Positions 1-9,349 of a stretch of 64,000 nt of DNA are shown in pieces. The translations under genes and the position numbers were made by a program. The stretch is from Endotrypanum monterogeii. Taxonomy: Eukaryota > Euglenozoa > Kinetoplastea > Trypanosomatida > Trypanosomatidae. The stretch lies in the NCBI GenBank assembly GCA_000333855.2, contig CM007337.1:570316-634315 (forward strand), read 5' to 3'. Every line of letters begins with the position of its first letter. Position 1 is the stretch's first letter. The notes under the pieces are model-generated. The model did not search any database and was not told where the DNA came from. It saw only the letters and a program-made list of their open reading frames with translations.

Positions 1-1815
1 GGAAAACTTTGCGGCGCTGCACCTCCCTTGCCCCCACTCCCCCCCCCCAAAAAAAAAAAAAAAAAGTTCTCGCTCTTTTTTTTTTCTGTTTTGTTTGTTC
101 TCCCGGTGTATTCTCAATGAGCTGACTTAATTTAATTTCTGTGTTTTATCTTTTTTTGCCCCCAAAGGGGGGACTCATCCGATATGTTTTTTTTTTTTTT
201 GTACGCGCGTAGCTCAGTTTTTCTTTGTTATATATGTTGTGTGTGTGTGACAGAGATAACGGCACTGTCTTCAGGCCATGAAAAGGGATCTGAGCATTCT
301 AATACTCTCAAAGATTCTCTCCTCTCCCACTGCTGTGTGTAGTTGTGTGTGTGTGTGTGTGTGTGCTTTTCCCCTTCCTCTTCAATGCTTGCAAATTGAT
401 AAAACCTACGGTAAAATTTATCAAAAGACAAAAAATTGTTTTTGCTATCATGAGGAGTCTTCCCAGCTTTTTTTTTTTGATTTTTTTTTTTGCCACTTCC
501 ACTTCCTCCACCTAAACCTCTCCCCCCTCCCGTTTTGTTTCTTGTAGCTGCTTCATGTCTGCGTGTGAGGGGGAGGGGAGGGAGGAGCTGTTACAGGATG
601 ATACGCAGTCTCGATCGCTTAGTCTTTGTATTATTTTTATGGCATACTTCGTCTTCCTCCACTCTGCACTACTTTTTTGACTGTCCGCGTGCGTTCTCCA
701 AGTACTGACACACATAATTTTGATTGCAACTTTACGGGTTTTTTTCTTTCTTTTGTTGTGGGGGTGGTAACTATATCTTTTTTTTTGTGTGTGTGCTTCT
801 TTAGTTTGTTTCATTGACTTTGTTTGTTGTGCCTTCGAAGAGAATGCATTGTCTTTCTGTACTAATGAATGCCCCCTTTTTATGTTCTTTGTACCGTCTA
901 CCCTTTTCTAGATATGCATCTCAGTGGATCGTCGTAGTATACGTGGACCTCTTTCTTTTTTTCCCCTTCTCTTCTCCCACTCATCCCATCCCATGGTTGC
1001 CTGTAACTGTATGAGCATGTGTGTGTGTGTGTGGTTAGGCTTTTACAAAATTGGGGAATTTCTTTGCTGTTTCCTAGATTTTTTTTTTTCGCCGTATGTG
1101 TGATGGCTGTGAAGAGGCGAGAGGGAGCTGATGTGTGTATTTGTGTCGTCTCAATGGGTCGCTAGACTATTCGCCCAATCGATATTGATCATCTGTACTT
1201 GCCTTGGTCGATGTGTGTGTGGGGGGGGGGGTAGCACTTGGCATACATCGTCATCCCAGAAAAACGGACACAATTACTGTTAAGCCTACCCTTGGAATGA
1301 CGCGCCCACAGACGTGGAGAGGAAGAGAGAGCAATCAAAAAATGCGATGTCTGGACGTGTGTACAGCTGCTTTTCAGAATGAGAAATAAAGGGGAGATAA
1401 TAGAAAGGTTTAAAAAAAGAAGAGGTGTCTTGACGTTATCAGCGCAGCATATGTATCAAACATGTGTTTCGCCTTTTTTTGTTTCCTTTGTTCATTTTTG
1501 TCCCAGTTGACTCTACAGCAACGTATTTTTTATTTATTTTTTCTGGAGCTGCCATCTTCTTTGCGTTTTCTGAGTCTGATCCTCTTGAGGTGAAGCCACC
1601 TCGAGCACCAGAGGTCATCACCGCGCTAATGCCTTCTACGCCGGCTCCCTAGCTGCACCGCCCCGCCCTCCCCCTCCCCCCTCCCTCTCTCGCTTATTTT
1701 CGTCTTCGGTGCAATAGTTGTTTAGCACTCGCACAGTATATTCCTAACTCTTCAAACAGATGCTTGCCCTACATTTTGTTACCCCGTCATTAGTGCGTGA
1801 TCGATAAGGACCTAC

Positions 1816-2103
1816 TTTTTTGATTACTGTGAGGGAGGTGTAGCTGTCCCCATTTCGTCTCCCGGTATGTGAGCCCCCTTCCCCCCCCCCTCTTTAGCTG
1901 CTGCGATGACTCCTACCGCTTTGGTGGTGGATGGTGCTGTCGGCTCGGGTTTTTTGTGGAAAGCATTTAATGGATCAGGTGGTCGCAGCGACCCACACGT
2001 ACGTGACTCGTCCCCAACTACTGGCCGGACAAACGGGGTGGCGGCAAAGAAACAAACGGAAGTGTTGTATGTGGTGTACGGAGAGGCTGAGGCAGATACT
2101 GGG
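1816..2103. repeat. Spacer repeat A, copy 1
   Basis: A block of about 282 bp preceded by TTTTTT. It is repeated in the same orientation at 8650-8932 with about 5 substitutions and one extra G, so about 98% identical by hand alignment. On the minus strand the block would end in poly-A, as a retroposed sequence does. The minus-strand frame across it has no recognisable domain. It could be a degenerate short retroposon (SIDER-like) or a segmental copy; the family is not identified. Confidence 0.85.
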
Positions 2104-3249
2104 CTCAGGTACTGTGAACGGTGTCTCTGCAACGCTGTTATGCACGACATGGTGCACTTGCGCACCTAATGCGTGTATGTATCATGTGCGTGTCACTCAA
2201 TCCACGTCTTGCGTGCTACTCCAAACAAACACGGTGCAGATACAAGCAACAACAAATGCGTTCTGATGGTGTTTTGTGCCCAGTCATGGCGGTGGCCCGT
2301 TTTTTTTTTTGCATCATCTTCAATTTGTTTTTCTTTTACTGCCTTCAGTCGCTTCATCCTTTTTTTTTTTTCTCACCCCTATATCGAGGACGTTTTTTTA
2401 CTTTTTTTCTTCCCCCCCCCCCCCAAAAAAAAAAAAAAAAGTTGGGCTGGCTTCTTCTTTGCATTCTCTCGACTCGGTGGTGGTGGCTCAACGCCACGCG
2501 GACTACAATGATTTTTTTAAATACCTTTCTTTTTTTTTTCCCCAGTTATTGTCTGCGCGCTGATCTCGCTTGTACTCCTGGTTTTCTTTTTTCCTTTGTT
2601 GTTTTTTCTACTTTTTTTTTTATTATCGCTACTTCTCCACTTCACTTTTGTTCCCTATAATTAAGCTGTCGAGTTAATGCCCACTGCAAAAAAAAAAAAA
2701 GACGACTGAGAGTGACCTGCGTTGTGCGTGTGTCTTCCTTTCCACATACGAAGGAATAATAGAGCTATTTTTTCGAACAAAAAATTAAGGCAGTATCGCA
2801 TTAGCACTTCCAGCAAGTGGATAAAGACGTCTGTAGTGCATTCGCCGTTGCCCTAGCCGCTATTTATCTGTTTATCTATTTCATTGATCTTGCTCAGACT
2901 CTAGCACGTATTCCTCCCTCCCCTCTCCTCCTCCTCAGCACGGGCACCTAGGGGGAATGGGGAGAAGGCGGAGAGAAAAAAGGAAAAACGAGGTATGCTG
3001 CACGAAAGGTGCGGTGCATGCATTCTGTCTGGGCATGACCAGACCACATCGCTGTCGTTTAGGTTTTCCTCTGTTCTAGGTTGATCTGCATCATTCCCTA
3101 AGCAAGCGTTGGCGCACACATCTTGAAAAAAGTTTCGGTTCTCATATACATATATGTATTTTTTTCTGTACTCGTTCCTCTTCCTGGCAGCCCCTTTTAT
3201 CGCAAGCGATGATGGAGATCATCCTCCGGACAACGGTACTGTCGCCTCC

Positions 3250-3288
3250 TCTTCTTTCTCCCCTTTCTGTTTCCTTTCGTCATGTCAG
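3250..3288 (+). promoter_or_regulatory. Candidate trans-splice acceptor
   Basis: A pyrimidine tract at about 3244-3280 is followed by the first good AG at 3287-3288, 238 nt before the ATG at 3526. Another tract with AG at 3189-3190 is an alternative. This pattern is the usual spliced-leader addition signal in trypanosomatids. Placement is inferred. Confidence 0.4.
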
Positions 3289-3525
3289 AGCACAATTTTC
3301 GTTCCCCCTGATTCTACACGCTGCTTCTCAAACGCCTTCGCGCCTGACTCCGCACCCCCTCACTGCCCCAATCCTTCAGATTGCACTCGCGCACCTCCGC
3401 CCGCCACCCTCGACGCCCCCGCTCGTATCGAGATCGGGGGGGACTGAGGCGGGTAGCTGAGCGGATAAAAAAAAATACTCACCTCAGGTGGAAACCATCA
3501 TTCACTGTGCTTCAGCCCTCTACGA

Positions 3526-4251
3526 ATGCTGGGATTTTCCGGCGTGTTACGATGGCTACGAAGGGAGCCCACAATACCAGGCGTCGTGTACAGCGATCAG
3601 CTCCAAAACATTAAGGAAGATCTTGATCGCCAGCAGAATATTAAGTGGGGGGGGAACCTACGCAATGTGCGGCTCGAATCCGCGCCGGATCTCATCGTGC
3701 GTACCAGCAGCAGCTCTGCCACGCGTGCTGGCCCGGAGGAGGAGCCTTACACGTTTTGGGAACGCATAGGGCTTGTTCCGGTGCACCCGTCACGTGTCCG
3801 AGCGAGGCAATACTATCATCCCATCACTGACTTTGCACTGTACGACTACGATGAAGTATCCCCCGAAGAAAAAGAGTTGACGGCCAAGTGGATGGCTCGT
3901 GTTATGGAGTTCAACGGAGCTACACCTGCCGGTATACTATGCGCAGCGGGCTGCCTCGTGCTGCCACTGCATACCGTCTATCGTATGCCGCTGTTGGTCG
4001 CGGCTGGTATCACCGGCGTGGCAGTTGAAGTCACGCGGGCGTACATGGCGGCCTCGCAGCAACGGCAAGACCTGGACGATTTCTTGCTGGCAAAGGAAAT
4101 ATGGTATATCAAGAATGTGGAGACCTATCAGCTCGGTATTCCTCGTATTCCACGGGGGCGTGAGTGGGAGTACCAACAGTACTTCGACGGAGGATCCTCG
4201 ATGCAGTCACAAGGACTCCCCGACGAACTCGTGCAACATTTGCGTGTTTGA
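3526..4251 (+). CDS. Conserved-type membrane protein of unknown function (241 aa)
   Basis: An ATG-initiated frame of 241 codons whose composition looks genuinely coding. The N-terminal half is soluble and basic to mixed, starting with a short Arg-rich amphipathic stretch (MLGFSGVLRWLRR) that could be a mitochondrial targeting signal. Residues about 132-150 and 152-172 form a hydrophobic hairpin, followed by a charged C-terminal tail with Tyr, Arg and Pro. I recognise no catalytic motif or family. A mitochondrial membrane protein is a reasonable inference from the basic N-terminus and the TM hairpin, but not shown. It is the first gene of the window; the next gene lies 1.1 kb downstream on the same strand, and acceptor candidates lie at 3190 and 3288. 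Confidence 0.82.
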   Translation: MLGFSGVLRWLRREPTIPGVVYSDQLQNIKEDLDRQQNIKWGGNLRNVRLESAPDLIVRTSSSSATRAGPEEEPYTFWERIGLVPVHPSRVRARQYYHPITDFALYDYDEVSPEEKELTAKWMARVMEFNGATPAGILCAAGCLVLPLHTVYRMPLLVAAGITGVAVEVTRAYMAASQQRQDLDDFLLAKEIWYIKNVETYQLGIPRIPRGREWEYQQYFDGGSSMQSQGLPDELVQHLRV

Positions 4252-5345
4252 TGACGGCGCTGATGCCCAACGGCTGCGTCCTCTACGAGCACCGGATCAG
4301 CTGCCTTTGCCTGCTAATAGACTCGAGGGGCGACTATGGGAGATGAAGTATCGCAACGTTTGTGCTTTGGTGCCCGCTTCTCTTCCCCCTCCCCCTGCGT
4401 GGACCACCACAGATGGGATGAGGTCTTGTTGCCTAGTGGTATGAGAGGATATGGGGGACACAAATTTCAGCTCATTTCAGAGAGGTACAAGGCTTCCGCG
4501 CAGGGAGCTTCGAAATCACACACAAAATGGCGCACTTGCGCCTCACTTTTCTTCATCAAGTCGACATGTCCTGATTGTCTTTATCGTTCACGCACCCGCA
4601 TCGAGTGTGGCATACCTCTTCAAACACCGTAGTTTCGGCGGCTCGTATTGACTGATTCGCTACGATCCCGAAACGTGCGCACACCCACAAACATCTTTCT
4701 CTCACTTTACGGATCCTCCACCCTCCCCGTAAAAAAAAAAAAACGTGTGCTGCATCATGTGTAAACATATGCTACACGCACGGCCGTTGGTGTGAGGAGG
4801 AGTGGGGGGAAAAAATACCTGGAAGCTTGCAGACGCATCATCCTCATATCACCCACGGTAAGTTCTCCTGCACAGCCACCTCCCTCCCTCTCATAATGCA
4901 ATAATCAGGAGGGTGATGAAAAGATACAAGGCATCTAGCAAACAAGCCCCCCCCCCTCTCTTTCTATAGGAAACATCTATATATTGGGTCGACTCAACCA
5001 GGACGGATAAAATAAATTTCCGTCCTCCGGGCAGCAAGTCACTCAATAGTACAACAACACCAATCTCCCTCACCCGTCATCAAAGAAGGAAAAAAAATTA
5101 CTACGTCCAAGTTAGTCGAGATCATTGCAGTGTGTGTGTCTGCCTGTAGATGTACAAAGAGGGAACATTGTTCTGCGGTGATTTGTTTCTCTGATCTGCT
5201 TGCGGACTCCTCGATTGGCTAGTACCGGTGTCAGTTGCAGTACGAAGGAGCAAGTGAAAATCATTGCTGCCATGTGCCTCTCTCTCTCGCAGACACACGA
5301 AAAGCGCTAGTGACATCAATAGGGATAAAAAGAAGAGAGGCCCAC
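4252..5345. other. Spacer between the 241-aa protein and NMNAT
   Basis: No supported gene. It contains the 3' UTR of the upstream gene, a poly-A run near 4731-4743 and G/C homopolymers. Near the end is a compact pyrimidine tract with AG at 5291-5292. Confidence 0.6.
5276..5292 (+). promoter_or_regulatory. Candidate trans-splice acceptor for NMNAT
   Basis: A tight CT repeat tract (about 5276-5290) ends in GCAG at 5289-5292, 54 nt before the ATG at 5346. It supports 5346 as the start, because in-frame codons upstream of the AG would be outside the mature mRNA. Confidence 0.5.
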
Positions 5346-6278
5346 ATGGCCGCGTGGACTCAGAACATGTCGTGCCTATCCGGTACCACCCCCTATGCGC
5401 TCCGGACGGACAAGCTGAGGTCGCTTGAGTCCTGTGTGGCTTGTTGGTGTGACCCAAAGACTAAAGCGGCCTCCTGCGGGTACCATCCACCTAACCCCGT
5501 TGTTCTCGCCATCTGCGGAAGCTTCAACCCTATTCACAATGCGCATCTGAAGCTTTACGACGCTGCCAAGAAAGCTGTAGACGGAGTCGATGGCTGCGTG
5601 GTTCTCGGTGGTTTCCTTTCCCCCGTAAGTGATGCTTACGCCAAACCTGGATTGTTGCCCGCGACTGATCGTGTGCGGATTATAGAAAAAGCGCTGTATC
5701 ATCACGCTGACCTCAACGTGGACACGTGGGAGTGCCAGCAGCCCACGTATACACGCACTTATTTCTCACTGCAGGCATTGGAGGAGCACGTGAACACGTG
5801 GTACGCAGAGTCAGAACCGGCGGCGGTAGAGTCACTGGCTACGTACAGACGCCGCGTCACTGTTGTTTTCGTGTGTGGTGCCGATCTTTTCTCCTCCTTT
5901 TGGATTCCAGGCTGCTGGGCGCTGCGTGTGCTGCGGCAACTTCTCTCCTCCTTTCATTTGGTTGTCATCAACCGAAAAGATGCTGCAGGGAGCGTGAAAG
6001 GTGTGAGTGATGCCGCGCGTCTGTGCCAGGATAGGCCGCATCTTTCGGAGACGGCAGCTGATGGAGAGATGGTAGAGATTGATATGTCGCAATATACGTT
6101 CACTTTCACGGACCTCTCCGCGCCCGACGACACATCATCCACAGCGGTGCGAAATTTGGTGGCTGAGTTATCCAAAACACCGGTTGAGGATGCTGGCACG
6201 CGTGAAGTGCTGCACTCGCGTCTCCGCGCCATGCTTCCCGACCTCGCAGTACCATTAGTTGTGGATTTGTACGGATAA
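5346..6278 (+). CDS. NMNAT: Nicotinamide/nicotinate mononucleotide adenylyltransferase
   Basis: The protein (310 aa) should join NMN or NaMN with ATP to give NAD+ or deamido-NAD+ and pyrophosphate, the last common step of NAD synthesis. The nucleotidyltransferase signature is at residues 58-67 (GSFNPIHNAH, matching GxFxPxHxxH), where the His pair binds the ATP phosphates. The second signature is at 264-269 (SSTAVR), which fits the ISSTxxR motif of the superfamily. In between, the segment with SPVSDAY (around residue 90) and a DR-containing loop are typical of the eukaryotic NMNAT branch. An upstream in-frame TTG at 5235 is not a plausible eukaryotic start; the first ATG is 5346. Trypanosomatids lack de novo NAD synthesis and use salvage, so this enzyme is expected to be essential (general knowledge, not shown here). 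No defects seen. Confidence 0.93.
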   Translation: MAAWTQNMSCLSGTTPYALRTDKLRSLESCVACWCDPKTKAASCGYHPPNPVVLAICGSFNPIHNAHLKLYDAAKKAVDGVDGCVVLGGFLSPVSDAYAKPGLLPATDRVRIIEKALYHHADLNVDTWECQQPTYTRTYFSLQALEEHVNTWYAESEPAAVESLATYRRRVTVVFVCGADLFSSFWIPGCWALRVLRQLLSSFHLVVINRKDAAGSVKGVSDAARLCQDRPHLSETAADGEMVEIDMSQYTFTFTDLSAPDDTSSTAVRNLVAELSKTPVEDAGTREVLHSRLRAMLPDLAVPLVVDLYG

Positions 6279-7123
6279 TGTGGCCAACCTCTCTGGGTTG
6301 CGGGATGTGGGGAGATGGAGGCCGGGGCCTTGGGGCACGACGCGGGTACGTTTTCTCATTACAAGCCCAGGATAGGGTAGTTGTTACCCTTCGGCGGAAT
6401 GTCTCGTACCCCCGTCCCCCTTTTTTTCTCGCCGCTTCATACAACACATTTTTCGAGTGGCAGGATTCGCTGATGGTGTCAAGGGGAACATCAAAAATAT
6501 CACAACAACTCGGATCGGAAAGCGAGCGCACTCACTTCCGCCCCGCCCCTCATCCTCTCCCGTCTTCCTTGTACGTTCATCGGCCAGGTGCACGGCAGTG
6601 TGAGTCAAGAATACTTGTACCTTTGGTTTTGGCGTTGTATGAGAATTACAAGCCCCCACCTCCTCATTGGTAATACTTCCTTTCTATTCGCCCACTCCCG
6701 CCCTTCTCGCTATGAATCACTTCATCAAACCACCCCGATCACAACGCTACGTTCAATGAAAAAAAAAAAGCACAAAAGAAGGGAGCTTACGTTCTGGCTA
6801 CGTGTCTCCCCTCCCTCCTTCCCCCCCATACATATACACACACGCATACTCTGATATCCACATACTGCCCTGCTCTCCCCTCCCCCCCCCACACACACAC
6901 ACGCACACGCACACCCTAAGAGAGTCTACTGACTACACCCCTCACACTTATGCGACGCCCTACGCGTTCACCTTCACAGAGAGGGGAGGGGCGTGCCGAT
7001 AACCGTTGCACTTCTACCGCTGACGCTCGAAGGATTTAGGGCCTAGTGGCCAATCCCAGAGACGGCGAACAGGGATAGGTGTGTGCCACCCATAACCGCC
7101 TCAGGCGACTGCGTGCAGCGCCG
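6279..7123. other. Spacer between NMNAT and the cytochrome b5 protein
   Basis: No supported gene. Pyrimidine-rich stretches (for example 6805-6830 and 6875-6890) and CA arrays near 6892-6912 are followed by AG at 6978-6979, a possible splice acceptor for the gene at 7124. Confidence 0.6.
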
Positions 7124-7663
7124 ATGTTCCAACATGAGCTGACCGCTCGCGCAGTGGCAATTTTTTGTGCCTCTTTGGCAATCGCCTGTGGTGTTATATG
7201 GACCTGCGATACCTGCGGCGTTGCTGTTGTCAAAAGCCTCTTATTGGTGAGGAATTCTCCCAGGAGAGGCGTTTCTAAGTTCGGTGCCGCCAGTTGGTCC
7301 CCTGCGACAAACACATCCACACCTGTACCTGGGGTCCCCAAAAATGTGAAACACGTCTCGGCCAGACACGGTAGCAGGGGTGTCGAGGAATTCTATAAAG
7401 TCGCTGGCCGCTTGCGGTGTCCGCAGCCCCATCAATACACGCAAGAGGAAGTGGCACGGCACCACACCGAGGACGACCTATGGATTGTGCTGGACGGAAA
7501 CGTGCTGGACGTGAGTTCCTTTGTTCAGCAACACCCTGGTGGAGATATGCTACTGGATGGTGCTGGTGGTCAGGACATGGTGACGGTGTTTTCTCATTTC
7601 CATCACCCCTCGTCTGTCAGTCTCCTGGCGAGCTTCTGCATTGGCCGCATACGCCTGGAGTGA
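7124..7663 (+). CDS. Membrane-anchored cytochrome b5-like heme protein
   Basis: A 179-aa protein with an N-terminal hydrophobic segment (about residues 8-30), a Ser/Pro linker and a C-terminal cytochrome b5-type domain (about 100-178). The heme signature HPGG is at 137-140. The second axial His is expected 24 residues on in this family, and a His cluster lies at 158, 160 and 161, so H137 and H161 are the likely ligands. The role would be single-electron transfer, for example to a desaturase, hydroxylase or reductase partner at a membrane. The partner cannot be told from the sequence. The anchor is N-terminal, unlike classical microsomal b5, whose tail anchor is C-terminal. A GTG at 7079 would extend the frame, but 7124 is the first ATG. 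A (GT)25 array begins 23 nt after the stop, inside the 3' UTR. Confidence 0.9.
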   Translation: MFQHELTARAVAIFCASLAIACGVIWTCDTCGVAVVKSLLLVRNSPRRGVSKFGAASWSPATNTSTPVPGVPKNVKHVSARHGSRGVEEFYKVAGRLRCPQPHQYTQEEVARHHTEDDLWIVLDGNVLDVSSFVQQHPGGDMLLDGAGGQDMVTVFSHFHHPSSVSLLASFCIGRIRLE

Positions 7664-7681
7664 CGTGGGCGCACCTCTCTC

Positions 7682-7686
<5 letters not shown>

Positions 7687-7736
<50 letters not shown>
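7687..7736 (+). repeat. (GT)25 microsatellite in a 3' UTR
   Basis: Fifty bases of uninterrupted GT just after the cytochrome b5 stop codon at 7661-7663. In the transcript this is a GU-rich element. In DNA, alternating purine-pyrimidine of this length can adopt Z-form. It is the longest clean dinucleotide array in the window. Confidence 0.97.
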
Positions 7737-7737
<1 letters not shown>

Positions 7738-8635
7738 AGGCCTCTTTATCTGCTCAACGTCTGCGACTCTTGTTGCCATGGACTGACGACAACCGCAGCA
7801 AGGGTGAAAAAAGCCCTGGTGGTGTATTTGTTTCACTCAGAAATGCGCTTTTGCTGTTCTTGCCATCCCTACCCCAACGAATGAGATCTTCAACGGCTCT
7901 TGGGGCGCTTTCCCCCGCACCCCTTCGAGTTTTTTTCGCAGGTGGTACTGCTCATGTCAGCAGCGCAAGTGATAACCTATCACCAATGTCCCATGGATCG
8001 AATTCTCACATCGATTCCCCTCCCTCTGCTCTGGACAACTGATGCACACACACGTACACATTGGATGGGCACACACCAGATTCCTGACCACGTTATTCTG
8101 CATCACTTAGGGTGCATGTGTCTTGAGGACATGTGGCCGGGCCTGACGGTAGCTACCCTCCATCCGTCGAGATTTTTTTTTTTGAATGCCTACAAAAATT
8201 GAGAAAAAATGGCGATAGACGAAGGCGGGAAGCTGCATCAGGTGTGTGATATCTGTCAGCTGTCTTGTGCCGCTGAGATCCGCTCCTCTCGGTTAGCGAG
8301 ACTCTTTCTACTGCATTTTTTTAATTCTTTTCTTTTTCTATTGCCCCACTGTATTGAAGGCCGTCAATCTCTTTTTCTCTGCACGCGCGGATGGAAATAT
8401 ACGCGGTGAAAAGCACTGTGGAACCTGCCCGTAGACCTAAGAGATGCCCCCGCGCACAAACGGCTCAGCAGCGCACACTTCTCACCGCTTCGCATATAAA
8501 TTCGCTGTTAGTATTAAAAAGGAAGGAGGGGTGTAACGGGGCTTCGATCCGTTGATCTATCTGCGTTTTGTGTGTTGCGTAGGTGCGGATATTGAATACC
8601 CTGACCTTGGCAACGGAGGAGATGAAAAGAAATCA

Positions 8636-8932
8636 TTTTTTTTTTTTTTGATTACTGTGAGGGAGGTGTAGCTGTCCCCATTTCGTCTCCCGGTATGTGA
8701 GCCCCCTTCCCCCCCCCCTCTTTAGCTGCTGCAATGACTCCTACCGCTTTGGTGGTGGATGGTGCTGTCGGCTCGGGGTTTTTTGTGGAAAGCATTTAAT
8801 GGATCAGGCGGTCGCAGCGACCCACACGTACGTGACTCGTCCCCAACTCATGGCCGGACAAACGGGGTGGCGGCAAAGAAACAAACGGAAGTGTTGTATG
8901 TGGTGTACGGAGAGGCTGAGGCAGATACCGGG
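8636..8932. repeat. Spacer repeat A, copy 2
   Basis: A direct copy of 1822-2103, about 98% identical over 283 bp, preceded by 14 T (six T in copy 1). Identity stops at about 8932, where a perfect 10-bp inverted repeat (8923-8932 with 8946-8955, AGATACCGGG arms) straddles the junction. Copy 1 lacks the right arm. No clear target-site duplication was found by eye. The poly-T on the left means a minus-strand element would be poly-A-tailed. Confidence 0.88.
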
Positions 8933-9158
8933 CGCAGTACCTGGGCCCGGTATCTTTCTTGGGATGAATGTCTGACAACATGGCGCCGTCTGCCTCTCGC
9001 GCGCGTGCACTCTATGGTTGATAATTCGTTCCCCCTTTTCCTGAGGAGAGCGAGCTTGTGTTTGCTCATAATATCCCGGTGACTTGTGCAACCCCAACCC
9101 TTTCAAATCACCTCGGCCTGATTTTTTTTTAATTTCTAACATTTGGCGGTTGGCCTTC

Positions 9159-9184
9159 AGCTATTCACCTCTTCTTCTCTTCAG
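9159..9184 (+). promoter_or_regulatory. Candidate trans-splice acceptor for the lactone oxidase
   Basis: The pyrimidine tract at 9161-9182 ends in CAG at 9182-9184, about 165 nt before the ATG at 9350. It is a textbook trypanosomatid acceptor. The assignment is inferred from sequence only. Confidence 0.5.
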
Positions 9185-9349
9185 TGTGCAATTACATCTT
9201 CAGTGCTACAATCACCTCCGACCACAGCGTTTTTTGCCCATCAACTGTGACTCGAGTGTTCCAACTCCGCTGTTGTATATCCACACGCTCTTCATCACGG
9301 TGGTAATTGCTCAGCTCGCCTTTCCTGTTTGCCTTCTGTGCTACGACCC

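Larger units (their letters stand above)
1..3525. other. 5' spacer, no convincing gene
   Basis: Long T-rich, GT-rich spacer ahead of the first gene, probably including the 3' UTR of a gene outside the window. It holds many poly-T runs, two C-run/A-run junctions (39-65 and 2412-2440), short GT arrays and the first copy of a duplicated 283 bp block (1822-2103). Open frames here encode runs of Phe, Pro and Val or lie opposite each other, and none shows a recognisable domain. The last 400 bases carry pyrimidine tracts suitable for trans-splicing of the gene at 3526. Confidence 0.7.
7737..9349. other. Spacer between the cytochrome b5 protein and the lactone oxidase
   Basis: No supported gene. It carries a poly-T run at 8636-8649, spacer repeat A copy 2 (8650-8932) with an inverted repeat at its right edge, and a splice-acceptor-like tract ending at 9184. 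Open frames here are shadows of the repeat or low-complexity. Confidence 0.65.

Noticed and set aside
2121..2660. 179-codon frame in the 5' spacer
   Set aside because: Made of Phe/Pro/Lys runs from poly-T, poly-C and poly-A; not a protein-like composition.
3154..3447. 97-codon frame with a signal-like start before the first gene
   Set aside because: It overlaps the pyrimidine tracts and splice acceptors of the gene at 3526, and its hydrophobic start comes from the T/C tract.
7603..7836. Open frame encoding Thr-His repeats
   Set aside because: It is the translation of the GT/AC array on the minus strand.
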